Origin: Pyrinomonadaceae bacterium
GTDB taxonomy: Bacteria > Acidobacteriota > Blastocatellia > Pyrinomonadales > Pyrinomonadaceae
Assembly: GCA_030841105.1 (NCBI GenBank)
Contig: JAVEDE010000038.1
Location: 23,757 to 87,756 of the forward strand
Length of the DNA: 64,000 bases
Direction: 5' to 3'
Below, piece after piece: positions 38,637-46,840 of the stretch (the first letter of the stretch is position 1; every line of letters begins with the position of its first letter). A program made the translations under genes and the position numbers. The notes beneath the pieces were generated by a model. It was given only the letters and a program-made list of their open reading frames with translations, did not search any database and was not told the DNA's origin.

Positions 38637-39161
38637 ATGTCTGCCAAACCGAACACCGACGCCGCCGACGCTTCACGGCGAAAAATCTTCATCATCGCAG
38701 CCATCGCGAGCGCGCTCCTGATCGCGCTGATCGTCTTCTGGGCAACGACGCGCTCACGCAGCACGAGCGTCGCGGGTCAACAGCCGCGACTCGAAGGCGC
38801 GCTCCGCGCCGGTTCGCCGGAGTTCGCGCAGGCGCTCGAACGCATCGTCGTAGAGCCTAACCCGGACGAGGCTACCGAGTCGCCGCGCCCCGCAGGCGAC
38901 ATCGTGATGACCCTGCGCCCGAAGGTGCGCAATTTCACGGGGCGCACCATCAGCGGCCTCGAACTGCTGGCGATGGTCGTTGACCTCGACAACAAGCCTG
39001 TCCGGCAGCGCACCAAGATCGCCGTCCCGAATGCGGAGACCGGGATGTCGGAATTTGAACCGAACAAGGTGATTATGGTTCCGATTTTGATCGAGGGCTT
39101 TCGGAAAGATGACGTGCGCGCCAACATCCGCGTCGAAGTGACTGGCGTGAGGTTCAAATAA
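38637..39161 (+). CDS. Membrane-anchored protein of unknown function
   Basis: 174 residues from the ATG at 38637; an upstream frame through the hairpin (MSLVTCHLSLLKT) is repeat-derived and probably not translated. One N-terminal membrane helix (IFIIAAIASALLIALIVFWAT). The exposed part is about 140 residues (VRNFTGRTISGLELLAMVVDLDN, VIMVPILIEGFRKDDVRANIRVEVTGVRFK), which looks like an Ig-like beta domain. Not recognised. The gene follows the kinase gene on the same strand. Confidence 0.65.
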   Translation: MSAKPNTDAADASRRKIFIIAAIASALLIALIVFWATTRSRSTSVAGQQPRLEGALRAGSPEFAQALERIVVEPNPDEATESPRPAGDIVMTLRPKVRNFTGRTISGLELLAMVVDLDNKPVRQRTKIAVPNAETGMSEFEPNKVIMVPILIEGFRKDDVRANIRVEVTGVRFK

Positions 39162-39191
39162 GCGCGTGCGCTTAAGGTCGCCGGAGGAGCG

Positions 39192-39785
39192 CTATCGCCA
39201 GTCGGGCGGCTCAAGGCTCGCGGGCTGGTATTCGTGCTCCGCCGCTTCGAGTTCGCCGACCTCGTGCACCGGCAGAGTTTTCGCAAACTGCGCGCCGATG
39301 AGTTCGCGAAAGGCCATGTGCTGTTGCTTGCTGCGGAACGCGCGCTTGGGCAACATGGCCGCCATGCGAATGTCCTTTCCGTAGATGAGCGCGTAGCAAG
39401 TCTCACCTTCCAACACGTCCGTGTACAACTTCCAACTCTGCTTCGACTCGACGAGCTTCGACGCGACCGAGATGTGTTCGTCTGTAAAGGTGACGGTCAT
39501 GCCCTCGCGAAATTTGCGGTCGCCCTTGTAGCAACGCCGCGCGACGATGGTGAAGTGGAAGAAGGAGAGGTAAAGCAACAACGGCGTGACCGCGACGCCA
39601 AGGCCGAGGGCGGGGAGGAGTTCAAAGCCTGCGCCGAGCGCCAGCATGAAGAACGCGAACGGGAACAGGACACAGCCCGCGACCGCGCGCAGCCGCCACT
39701 CCCCCGGCTTCGGGAAGAAGATCAAACGCGCCGCGTCCAGATATTCCTTCTCGGAAAGTTTGTAGTGAACCGTGATTGCTTCCAT
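39192..39785 (-). CDS. YcxB-family membrane protein
   Basis: 197 residues from the ATG at 39785. Two adjacent membrane helices (LRAVAGCVLFPFAFFMLALGAGFELLPALGLGVAVTPLLLYLSFFHFTI) and a C-terminal soluble part with VTFTDEHISVASKLVESKQSWKLYTDVLEGE that matches the YcxB-like domain pattern. The family's function is unknown. Its upstream region contains a 3.5-copy 25-bp tandem repeat (39840-39926). Confidence 0.75.
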   Translation of the reverse strand: MEAITVHYKLSEKEYLDAARLIFFPKPGEWRLRAVAGCVLFPFAFFMLALGAGFELLPALGLGVAVTPLLLYLSFFHFTIVARRCYKGDRKFREGMTVTFTDEHISVASKLVESKQSWKLYTDVLEGETCYALIYGKDIRMAAMLPKRAFRSKQQHMAFRELIGAQFAKTLPVHEVGELEAAEHEYQPASLEPPDWR

Positions 39786-39839
39786 ATTGAAAGATGGCGA
39801 AATCAGATCAGGCGCTTGCCCGCTGCGATGAAGACTTGT

Positions 39840-39926
39840 GCGTTGCTCACTCCGACAAACGTGAGCGTTGCTCACTGTGACACACTTGAACGTTACTCAC
39901 TTCGACGGACGTGAGCGGCGCTCAAC
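39840..39926. repeat. 25-bp tandem repeat, 3.5 copies
   Basis: Units at 39840-39864, 39865-39889, 39890-39914 and a partial unit to 39926. The conserved core is CGTTGCTCACT followed by GAC and a final GTGA. It lies upstream of the minus-strand YcxB gene and downstream of the ABC ATPase stop. Its position suits an operator or leader element. Confidence 0.75.
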
Positions 39927-39935
39927 TCCCGCCCT

Positions 39936-40871
39936 TCAATTGTTACTCGTGAAAAGTTCTTCGAGCGGGTTGCCGACCGGCTGGACGGAGACGAGCGTCG
40001 CGCCCGACGCGCGCACGGCGCGCAAGGCGGCGTCAACGTCGCGCTCGGTTGCGACTTCGAGACGCGCGCCGCCCGGCGTCGGCGTCACGCGCGCGCCCGC
40101 AAGTTTCTCCATTCCAGCGTTCAACTCCGAGAGGTTCGCGCCCGCGCAGACGATCTCCATCGCGCGCGCGTCGCCCGCCGCGTGGCGCAGGTCTGCGAGG
40201 CGGCCGATGTGCGCGAGGCGGCCGCTCTGGAGGATGGCGGCGCGGTCGCAGAGCACTTCGATGTCGGCGAGGATGTGCGAGCAGAAGAAGACGGTCGTGC
40301 CGCGCGTGCGTAACGACGCGATGAGGTCGCGCACCTCGCGGCGGCCGACCGGATCAAGCCCGCTCATCGGCTCGTCGAGGAAGACGATTGCAGGGTCGTT
40401 GACGAGAGCTTGCGCGAGGCCGACGCGTTGCAGCATCCCCTTCGAGAACTTGCGCAGTTGCTTGTCCCAACTCTTCTCTTCGAGGCGCACCGTGGCGAGC
40501 ATCGCGGCGGCGCGCGCGCGGCAGTCGCGGCGCGTGTAGCCGAAAAGTTCGGCGCAGTATTCGAGCAGTTCGCGGGCGGTGAGGTAGTCGTAGAAGTATG
40601 GATGTTCGGGGAGGTAGCCGATCGAGGCGTGCATGGAGATGTCTTCGATGTCGCGCCCATTGATGCGCGCCCTGCCCGCGGTCGGGTAGATGAGGCGCAT
40701 GAGGAGTTTCATCGTCGTGGACTTGCCCGCGCCGTTCGCGCCGAGGAAGCCGAAGATTTCGCCCTCTTCGACGGCGAGCGTCAGGCCGTCGAGCGCGCGC
40801 ACCTTGCGCTTGCGCCAGAAGCCCACCTCGTAGTCTTTCGTCAGATCGTCAATCTCGATTGCGGCGGCCAT
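39936..40871 (-). CDS. ABC transporter ATP-binding protein
   Basis: 311 residues. Walker A GFLGANGAGKSTTMKLLMRL, signature KFSKGMLQRVGLAQAL, Walker B IVFLDEPMSGLDPVGRREV, switch histidine in VFFCSHILADIE. The C-terminal 90 residues are the variable extension found in ABC-2-type exporters of the NodI/CcmA group. The partner permease is encoded at 41972 with a TPR-like gene between, all on the minus strand. The substrate is unknown. Confidence 0.93.
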   Translation of the reverse strand: MAAAIEIDDLTKDYEVGFWRKRKVRALDGLTLAVEEGEIFGFLGANGAGKSTTMKLLMRLIYPTAGRARINGRDIEDISMHASIGYLPEHPYFYDYLTARELLEYCAELFGYTRRDCRARAAAMLATVRLEEKSWDKQLRKFSKGMLQRVGLAQALVNDPAIVFLDEPMSGLDPVGRREVRDLIASLRTRGTTVFFCSHILADIEVLCDRAAILQSGRLAHIGRLADLRHAAGDARAMEIVCAGANLSELNAGMEKLAGARVTPTPGGARLEVATERDVDAALRAVRASGATLVSVQPVGNPLEELFTSNN

Positions 40872-40937
40872 CTTTCATTCTCCGTGAAGAACAAACTTCC
40901 CACTTGTCCTCTGTCTTACGCGGTTAATTTCCTGAGA

Positions 40938-41975
40938 CTAATACTTGCGTATGATCTCCGACTGCTCGCCGAGTTCCACGTCGCAATTGTCCTGCTTGAT
41001 GACGTAGGGCACGCCCGACGGGTCTAGCGGCGCGGCGGAGGGATCAAGTTGAAAACGCGCGGCGCGCAACTGCGGCGCGACTTCGCGCCACGCTTGCGGG
41101 CAGCGGCCGCTCGTCGTGCGCGCGCGGTGTGTGGCGAGCAGGGCGCGCAGCGCATCCATTTCGTCGAGCGATTGAAGTTGGACGAGGCGCGCGAGCGAGA
41201 GTTTCTTCATCTGCTCGTCGTCCGTCTGCCGGTACATGTTCTCGTAAATCGCGCGGGCGGTTTCGCGGCTGCCGCCTTTGGTCGCCATCTGCGCCGACAT
41301 GGCGGAAAGCCAAGCGGGCGCGCCGGGCACGCGTGTGGCCGCCGCGTAGGCTTCGCTCGCTTCCTGAAAGCGATTCTGCTGCCAGTAGATGTAGCCGAGG
41401 TAATAGTGCAGACGCCACGCGCGCGGGTTGGCGTTGATGCCTTTTTTGACGAGCTTGACGGCGGCCTCCACGTCAACTGCCGGTAGCACAATCGCGCCGT
41501 ATTCGTAGGCGGCGATGAACTGCGGGTCGAGCGTCGTCGCGTTCTCAAGAAGCGGCGCGAGGATTTTCAAGTTGAGCGCGCTCAAGTCGTCAATCTGGAT
41601 CGCGCCCTTGTGCGAAGTGATCTTGCGCCCGACGTATTGGAGCGTGCGCATCCAGTACCAGTCGGCGGCCATCGCGTTGAAGCCGAGACTGAGGCGGCGC
41701 GCCTGCTCCGGCTTCAAGTACAACTCATCCGACGTGCGCGCCAGTTGCGCGGCCGCGGGCGGTTGGCGCAACTCCAACCAGCGCGCCAGCCCCGCCGACA
41801 CGCCGAGGCCGCAGAGGACGACGGCGACGAGCGTGAACTCGCGCGCCTTGAAACGACGCGCGCGACTGCTCGCGTCGCCGCGTGTCGCGTCGTGTTGCGC
41901 GTCGCCGCGTGTCGCGTCGCGTCGTGCGTCGTCGTGCGCGTCGTTGCCTGTGTCGGTGTTGCGTGAGGCAGTCAT
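40938..41975 (-). CDS. Membrane-anchored TPR-like protein of the exporter operon
   Basis: 345 residues. After a charged N-terminus with short repeats rich in Asp, Ala and Arg (DATRGDA twice), one membrane helix appears (FTLVAVVLCGLGVSAGLA). The remainder is helical with tetratricopeptide-like spacing (WYWMRTLQYVGRKI, AAVKLVKKGINANPRAWRLHYYLGYIYWQQNRFQEASEAY, SARARFQ region). The start overlaps the permease stop (41972-41975), so translation is coupled. It may link the exporter to a substrate or envelope partner. Confidence 0.75.
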   Translation of the reverse strand: MTASRNTDTGNDAHDDARRDATRGDAQHDATRGDASSRARRFKAREFTLVAVVLCGLGVSAGLARWLELRQPPAAAQLARTSDELYLKPEQARRLSLGFNAMAADWYWMRTLQYVGRKITSHKGAIQIDDLSALNLKILAPLLENATTLDPQFIAAYEYGAIVLPAVDVEAAVKLVKKGINANPRAWRLHYYLGYIYWQQNRFQEASEAYAAATRVPGAPAWLSAMSAQMATKGGSRETARAIYENMYRQTDDEQMKKLSLARLVQLQSLDEMDALRALLATHRARTTSGRCPQAWREVAPQLRAARFQLDPSAAPLDPSGVPYVIKQDNCDVELGEQSEIIRKY

Positions 41976-42895
41976 TTGAAGTTGCGGCGATTGAAGATGA
42001 GGATCGAGGCTGCGAGCAACACGGCGATGTAGACGAAGGCGTACAGAAGCGCGACGGCGAACGCGGCGGGCGCGGGCGTGAGACCATGACCGGCTTCGGT
42101 GATGACGGTGTAGTGCGAGAGGTTGGGCAGCAGGTAGTAGAGAGCGCCGAAGAGAATTTTTGCGCCGGTCGTGCCCGTCGAGGCGGCGAGCAGTTTCATG
42201 TCCGCGCTAAAGTGGCCGATGACGAAGACGGCGAAGGTCAGGAGCGCGGAGAGCGCGTGCGACGAGAAGGAGGAGAACAGCAGCGCGACCGCCACCAAGA
42301 TCATCAACTCGACGTAGATGAGCGCGACCGCAGGCCACACGGACAGGACGAGCGGGTCGTAGCCGCCGCGCACGTAGAGGAGCGCGAGCGAGACGCCCGC
42401 CCCCATCACGAGGACGTTGACGGCGAGCGTCAGGCACAGGCCGAGATACTTGCCGACGAGAAACTCGCCGCGCCCCACGGGCTTGGCGAAGATGGCGTAG
42501 ACCGTGCGCCGCTCCAACTCTTTGTAGACCAACCCGACGCCGACGAAGATCGCGATGAAGACGCCGAAGAGCAGCATCGCGCTGAGCGACATGTCAACGA
42601 TGATCTTGGCCTCCTGCGCCGCCGAGAGGTCGCCGATGAAGATCGCGCCGCCCGTAAGCAGGAGGACGAAGAAGACGAGGTTGTAGAGCACGCGGTCGCG
42701 CACGGCCTCGCGGAAGGCGTTGCGCGCGATGGTCAGGACGCGGCGCAAAGATGAACCGTGCGGCGGCAGGGTCGCCGTCGTCGTCGCGGCAGCGGCGTCG
42801 TCGGGCGACTGCTGCTGCGGGTCTGTAGTCGCGTTGTGCGTCGTGTTTGTGGGTGTCAAGCGTTCGGCTGTGACGTTGATGGTTTCTGAAAACAT
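41972..42895 (-). CDS. ABC-2-type transporter permease
   Basis: 307 residues. N-terminal about 50 residues are Thr/Asp-rich and probably cytosolic. Then six or so membrane helices including VLYNLVFFVLLLTGGAIFIG, MLLFGVFIAIFVGVGLVYKE, and SLALLYVRGGYDPLVLSVWPAVALIYVELMILVAVALLFSSFS. The conserved cytosolic turn with RGEFLVGKYLGLCLTLAVN is a typical ABC-2 element. First gene of the exporter operon. The frame has a promoterless-looking 5' region preceded by a GC-rich space. Substrate unknown. Confidence 0.83.
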   Translation of the reverse strand: MFSETINVTAERLTPTNTTHNATTDPQQQSPDDAAAATTTATLPPHGSSLRRVLTIARNAFREAVRDRVLYNLVFFVLLLTGGAIFIGDLSAAQEAKIIVDMSLSAMLLFGVFIAIFVGVGLVYKELERRTVYAIFAKPVGRGEFLVGKYLGLCLTLAVNVLVMGAGVSLALLYVRGGYDPLVLSVWPAVALIYVELMILVAVALLFSSFSSHALSALLTFAVFVIGHFSADMKLLAASTGTTGAKILFGALYYLLPNLSHYTVITEAGHGLTPAPAAFAVALLYAFVYIAVLLAASILIFNRRNFK

Positions 42896-42999
42896 GACGG
42901 GGCGGTCGTCGGACGTTCGGAAACCGCGCCGGTCGGGTAACGGGTCGCGGTGGAGAATATCACACGGGGCGCGCGGCTGGCATGACCCCTCATAAAAGA

Positions 43000-43036
43000 C
43001 TCTGCGGAGGCGGAAACTTGATCCGCCTCCGCAGAG
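43000..43036 (-). terminator. Pilin operon terminator hairpin
   Basis: Perfect 15-bp stem, 43000-43014 with 43022-43036, 7-base loop, about 35 bases downstream of the pilin stop at 43072. Confidence 0.8.
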
Positions 43037-43071
43037 AGTTAGTCAGTTGATGCTTGAGCGTCTAACTCAAG

Positions 43072-43557
43072 TTACTGGATGGGCGTGCCGGTTGCGCCGG
43101 TGGCGGTGCGAACAGGCGCAGCCGCGCCGATGAGACCATAGATGACAGCCGACTCGTCCGAGTAGAAGCCGCGCGTGCCCGTGCCGGTGACAGCGTTGGC
43201 GGAGACGGGCGTCGCCGTCACTTCGTACTGCGCCGACACACCGGCCGCGGGCGCGACGATGTTGTTGACCGCGAACGTGTAACCGCTCTTCGTGCCGCCA
43301 GCCAACACGGAGTCAATCAGGTTAGCCCCTCTAAGGGCTGTCAAGTCGCCGTAGTTGAGGTTCTGACCGGCGGTGGTGAAGTAGGTCGCTTCGGCCGTGT
43401 TGATGGAGCGCACGGAGCCGATGGCGGAGCCTTCGTTGGCCGAGCGCTTGGAGGCGAGCAGGTTGGGGATAGCGATGGCGGCGATGATGCCGATGATCGC
43501 GACGACGATGAGGAGTTCGATGAGTGAGAAGCCGCGTTGGCCTTTGTTCTGTTGCAT
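43072..43557 (-). CDS. Type IV pilin, paralog 2
   Basis: 161 residues. Class III signal peptide cut after RG (GQRGFSLIELLIVVAIIGIIAAIAIPNLLASKR), leaving phenylalanine 1 and glutamate 5 needed for assembly. The frame extends to 43749, but the ATG at 43557 has AAGGAG 14 bases upstream and matches its paralog exactly. It is about 94% identical to the pilin at 43833, with nine of the ten differences between residues 63 and 94. It is probably the major or a second subunit of the pilus fibre, extended by the PilC/PilT machinery encoded at 60436-62981. Confidence 0.92.
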   Translation of the reverse strand: MQQNKGQRGFSLIELLIVVAIIGIIAAIAIPNLLASKRSANEGSAIGSVRSINTAEATYFTTAGQNLNYGDLTALRGANLIDSVLAGGTKSGYTFAVNNIVAPAAGVSAQYEVTATPVSANAVTGTGTRGFYSDESAVIYGLIGAAAPVRTATGATGTPIQ

Positions 43558-43733
43558 TTCTTTCGTGTGCTCCTTGATGGCAGATGGTAATTCGGACGAT
43601 TGATGTTTCCGCGACGCCGTTAGCGGTATGCCGTTGCTGTCGCACCCGCGGCGCTCTCTAGCGCGAAGCCCCGAACTCAGTGGCCGATAATCATCTGCCG
43701 GCATCTGTCGCGGGGGACGCTGTGGGAGAGTGG

Positions 43734-43824
43734 GAAGCGGTCTCATCAACGGGTCGGCATCAGTTCAGAGTTGATGCCCACCGGCGGCCGGTTTGCGAGC
43801 CGTGGGGACTCATGAGACCGCTTC
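43734..43824. repeat. Structured intergenic region between tandem pilin genes
   Basis: 13-bp perfect inverted arms (43734-43746 and 43812-43824; GAAGCGGTCTCAT on the left) with a 65-base loop that contains an inner GGCATCA/TGATGCC stem. It may terminate or attenuate the upstream pilin transcript and set relative expression of the two genes. Confidence 0.7.
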
Positions 43825-43832
43825 CTCAGAGA

Positions 43833-44318
43833 CTACTGGATGGGCGTACCCGTCGCACCAGTCGCCGTACGGACAGGCGCAGCCGCGCCGACCAAGCCAT
43901 AGATGACGGCCGACTCGTCCGAGTAGAAGCCGCGCGTACCCGTGCCGGTGACAGCGTTGGCGGAGACGGGCGTCGCCGTCACTTCGTACTGCGCCGACAC
44001 ACCGGCCGCGGGCGCGACGATGTTGTTGACCGCGAACACGTAACCACTCTTCGTGCCGGCGGCCAACACGGAGTCGAGCAGGTTGGCGGCTCTCATTTGC
44101 ACGAGCGTGCCGTAGTTGAGGTTCTGACCCGAGGTGGTGAAGTAGGTCGCTTCGGCCGTGTTGATGGAGCGCACGGAGCCGATGGCGGAGCCTTCGTTGG
44201 CCGAGCGCTTGGAGGCGAGCAGGTTGGGGATGGCGATGGCGGCGATGATGCCGATGATCGCGACGACGATGAGGAGTTCGATGAGTGAGAAGCCGCGTTG
44301 GCCTTTGTTCTGTTGCAT
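43833..44318 (-). CDS. Type IV pilin, paralog 1
   Basis: 161 residues, starting at the ATG at 44318 with AAGGAG 14 bases upstream and the same leader as its paralog. The N-terminal helix FSLIELLIVVAIIGIIAAIAIP is typical. It differs from the other copy mainly at residues 63-94 (YGTLVQMRAANLLDSVL). The identical 3' half and 5' end suggest recent duplication or ongoing gene conversion. A sigma-54-type promoter lies about 100 bases upstream, so PilR probably controls it. Confidence 0.93.
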   Translation of the reverse strand: MQQNKGQRGFSLIELLIVVAIIGIIAAIAIPNLLASKRSANEGSAIGSVRSINTAEATYFTTSGQNLNYGTLVQMRAANLLDSVLAAGTKSGYVFAVNNIVAPAAGVSAQYEVTATPVSANAVTGTGTRGFYSDESAVIYGLVGAAAPVRTATGATGTPIQ

Positions 44319-44417
44319 TTCTTTCGTGTGCTCCTTATAGCAAGGGGAATGGTTAGGTTTAGAGTTCGCGCTAACGGTCGCCGTCTGTCAGGCTCGTGCG
44401 CCGTGCGAACTAGGAAG

Positions 44418-44434
44418 TAACAAGAGTCATGCCA
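44418..44434 (-). promoter_or_regulatory. Sigma-54-type promoter upstream of pilin paralog 1
   Basis: Minus-strand TGGCATGACTCTTGTTA, near consensus TGGCACGNNNNTTGCW. GG and the last GC/GT element are correctly spaced; the -12 element is GT rather than GC. About 100 bases before the pilin ATG. Confidence 0.65.
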
Positions 44435-44529
44435 CACGCGCCGCGTCGTCGGGCGACTCGCAAACTGCGGTTTTTCGGCGGGGAAACGTGCGACCGGCCG
44501 GGAGGCTCGAAGGCAGCAGGGGACGATTA

Positions 44530-44564
44530 ACAAAACTCGTCAGATGTGGACTGACGAATTTTGT
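44530..44564 (-). terminator. Terminator-like hairpin downstream of pilin-like gene 3
   Basis: 14-bp arms (44530-44543 with 44551-44564; one wobble) and a 7-base loop. On the minus strand it follows the stop at 44684 and is followed by a T-rich stretch, consistent with an intrinsic terminator; an operator function is possible. Confidence 0.55.
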
Positions 44565-44683
44565 CAACAAGGATGGCGGCGGGTAACGAACAACGGCCGC
44601 ATAAGTTGTGTTGGGGAGATGGTCAAAAGGCTCTGACCGTGCGAGCGAGGGGAGAAGTTGAATGGCGTTCGCGGGGCGCGGCG

Positions 44684-45142
44684 TTAATAGTTGAGCGGCG
44701 GGCTTGTGCCGTCGGCCGCCCTTCCGTTCTCGCTGCGGATGACGCCGGAAACGTCTATGTAGTAATACTGCCACGGCGCGATGGACGGCGTGGCCGTCAC
44801 TTCGTAAAAGTTCGGAGTGAGCGTCGCCGCGTTGACGACGAAGGTGTAATTGCTGCGCGTGCCGGAGGCGAGCAGCGGATCGTCGAGCACGTTTGCGGCG
44901 CGCAAGGCCGCCAGATCGCCGTATTGTGAGTTACGCATGCGGTAGGCGATCTGTGCGGTGTGGATGAGTCTGAGCGAACTGAACGCGCTGGCGTTGTGTG
45001 CGGCCTGCCGCGAGTTAAGGAAATGGGGAACTGCGATGGCGGCGACGATGCCGATGACTGCGACGACGATCAAAAGTTCGATCAGTGAGAAGCCGCGTTG
45101 ACGTGTGTGGGTGGGGGAAGTCTGCATCTTTGTCCTCTTCAA
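44684..45142 (-). CDS. Type IV pilin-like protein, minor pilin
   Basis: 152 residues, with possible starts at 45142 or the in-frame ATG at 45127. The class III signal peptide is intact (RQRGFSLIELLIVVAVIGIVAAIAVPHFLNSRQ). The mature part is shorter and less like the other two pilins, with the conserved assembly Glu5. It may be a minor pilin or pseudopilin. A clear sigma-54 promoter match lies 50 bases upstream, so it should belong to the PilR regulon. Confidence 0.88.
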   Translation of the reverse strand: MKRTKMQTSPTHTRQRGFSLIELLIVVAVIGIVAAIAVPHFLNSRQAAHNASAFSSLRLIHTAQIAYRMRNSQYGDLAALRAANVLDDPLLASGTRSNYTFVVNAATLTPNFYEVTATPSIAPWQYYYIDVSGVIRSENGRAADGTSPPLNY

Positions 45143-45192
45143 TCGCGCGCAATCAATCTGACTGACACCGGAGTCAATCTGCTGCCTCCATC

Positions 45193-45208
45193 TGCAAGGC
45201 TCATGCCA
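45193..45208 (-). promoter_or_regulatory. Sigma-54-type promoter upstream of the minor pilin gene
   Basis: Minus-strand TGGCATGAGCCTTGCA, a near-perfect match to TGGCACGNNNNTTGCW with GC at the -12 position. About 50 bases before the minor pilin start, as expected for a short leader. Confidence 0.75.
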
Positions 45209-45233
45209 GTAAGCTGTGAATGGTGAAGGGTGA

Positions 45234-45337
45234 AAGGGAAAAGGGTAAGGGGTAAAAGGAAAAGAAAGATGGGGCGCAGCAGTTGATCGCTGCGCCCCGC
45301 TTTATGTCTTCTAACTTTACCCCTTACCCTTTCCCCG
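45234..45337. repeat. Heptad-repeat element with nested GC-rich hairpin, second copy
   Basis: Outer arms 45234-45255 and 45316-45337 (left units like AGGGTAA and GGGTAAA). The inner hairpin 45271-45303 starts GGGGCGCAGC and ends GCGCCCCGC, then TTT, differing from the copy at 32637-32669 mainly in the loop. It lies between the minor pilin promoter and the pilR stop. Confidence 0.85.
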
Positions 45338-45340
45338 TTC

Positions 45341-46753
45341 TTATTCGTGCGCGCCGCGCGCGGCGTCGTTGCGGATTTGCGCGGTGAGGTTGCGGATGCT
45401 GTGCTTGTCGAGGAGATGGCGCAGGGAGCGGACGGAGAGTTGGAGTAGTTCGGCGGCGCGCGTCTGATTGCCGCCGGTGCGGCGCAGGGCTTCGAGCAGG
45501 TAAGTCTTCTCTAACTGATCGAGGTGCGCCGTCAGGTTGAGTCCGTCTTCGGGCAGGTCGAGCGCGTCGGCGACGCGCGCGGGGCTGTAGTTGGTGATCT
45601 GTTCGGGCAGGCGTTCGGGTTGAATCTGCTCGGTGCGTTCCAGCGCGACGGCGCGTTCGATGGTGTGTTCGAGTTCGCGCACGTTGCCCGGCCACGAGTA
45701 GCGTTCGAGCAGAGCCATCGCCGCCTCGGAGACGGTCAAACTGCGACCGGCCTGCGCCGAATATTTCGCGGCGAAGTGGTTGACGAGTTCGCGTATGTCT
45801 TCGCGCTTCTCGCGCAGCGGCGGCAACTCGATCGGGATCACCGAGACGCGGTAAAACAGATCTTCGCGGAACGTCCCCGCCTTGACCATCGCGGGCAGGT
45901 CGCGGTTCGTCGCGGCGATGACGCGCGCGTCCACCGTCAACTCTTCGTGCCCGCCGACGGGGCGCACCTTGCGCTCTTGCAGCACGCGCAGCAGTTTCAC
46001 CTGCATCGCGGGCGACATCTCACCGATCTCGTCGAGAAAGATCGTGCCCTTGTCGGCCGCCTCGAACAAGCCCTTGCGGTTCGCCGCCGCGCCCGTGAAC
46101 GCGCCGCGCACGTAGCCGAAGAGTTCCGATTCAAGGAGCGTCTCGGTGAACGCGCCGCAGTTTATCGAGACGAACGGCTTGTCGCTGCGCTGCGAAAGAT
46201 TGTGGACGGCGCGCGCGACGAGTTCCTTGCCCGTGCCCGACTCACCCGTGATCAAGATCGTGGACTGCACGACGGCGACCGTCTCGATCATCTGGTAGAC
46301 GGCCTGCATGCGTGGCGAGCGGCCGATAATCTGATCGAGCCGCCCGCGGTCGCTCTGCGTCTTGCGCCAGTCCTGAATCTCTTGCTTGAGTTGGCGTAGC
46401 TCCAGCGCCTTCTCGACGATCAACTTCAACTCGTCCACGTCGAACGGCTTCTGGATGAAATCGTCCGCGCCGAGTTTGAACGCCTCGCGCGCCGTCTCCA
46501 CGGTGGCGAACGCCGTCATCATCACGACGGCGATGTCCGGCGACAACTCGCGCGCCGCGCGCAGCAACTCGATGCCGCCCATGTCCGGCATCCGCACGTC
46601 CGAGACGATCAGATCGGCCGCCGCCTCGCGCAACATCTCCACCGCGCGCCGCCCGTTCTCCGCCGCGCGCACCTGATGCCCCGCGCGCCCGAACACCAGC
46701 GACAACAACTGCCGCATGCCCTGTTCGTCGTCAACGATGAGAAGATTAGCCAT
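45341..46753 (-). CDS. pilR: Sigma-54-dependent response regulator, PilR-like
   Basis: 470 residues. Receiver domain [23 protein letters not shown] with the phosphoacceptor in [17 protein letters not shown] and lysine in [17 protein letters not shown]+ domain with [26 protein letters not shown] in [20 protein letters not shown], Walker B FLDEIGEM; a Fis-type helix-turn-helix in [26 protein letters not shown]. It should activate the sigma-54 promoters found upstream of the pilin genes. Its partner is the kinase at 46835. Confidence 0.92.
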   Translation of the reverse strand: MANLLIVDDEQGMRQLLSLVFGRAGHQVRAAENGRRAVEMLREAAADLIVSDVRMPDMGGIELLRAARELSPDIAVVMMTAFATVETAREAFKLGADDFIQKPFDVDELKLIVEKALELRQLKQEIQDWRKTQSDRGRLDQIIGRSPRMQAVYQMIETVAVVQSTILITGESGTGKELVARAVHNLSQRSDKPFVSINCGAFTETLLESELFGYVRGAFTGAAANRKGLFEAADKGTIFLDEIGEMSPAMQVKLLRVLQERKVRPVGGHEELTVDARVIAATNRDLPAMVKAGTFREDLFYRVSVIPIELPPLREKREDIRELVNHFAAKYSAQAGRSLTVSEAAMALLERYSWPGNVRELEHTIERAVALERTEQIQPERLPEQITNYSPARVADALDLPEDGLNLTAHLDQLEKTYLLEALRRTGGNQTRAAELLQLSVRSLRHLLDKHSIRNLTAQIRNDAARGAHE

Positions 46754-46758
46754 AACTC

Positions 46759-46840
46759 AAGTGACAAGTGACGGGTGACGAGTGACAAGTTGAAGACAAG
46801 CTAGTTTAACTTGTCACTTGTCACCCGTCACTTGTCACTT
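46759..46840. repeat. Heptad-repeat hairpin (GTGACAA type)
   Basis: Arms 46759-46791 and 46808-46840 are complementary over 33 bases with one mismatch. The right arm contains the TGA stop codon of pilS, inside a GTGA unit. It lies between pilS and pilR. Confidence 0.92.

Noticed and set aside
44319..44683. Possible tRNA or small RNA gene between pilin genes
   Set aside because: No T-loop or anticodon-like arrangement was found; the region is explained by a sigma-54 promoter and a terminator-like hairpin.
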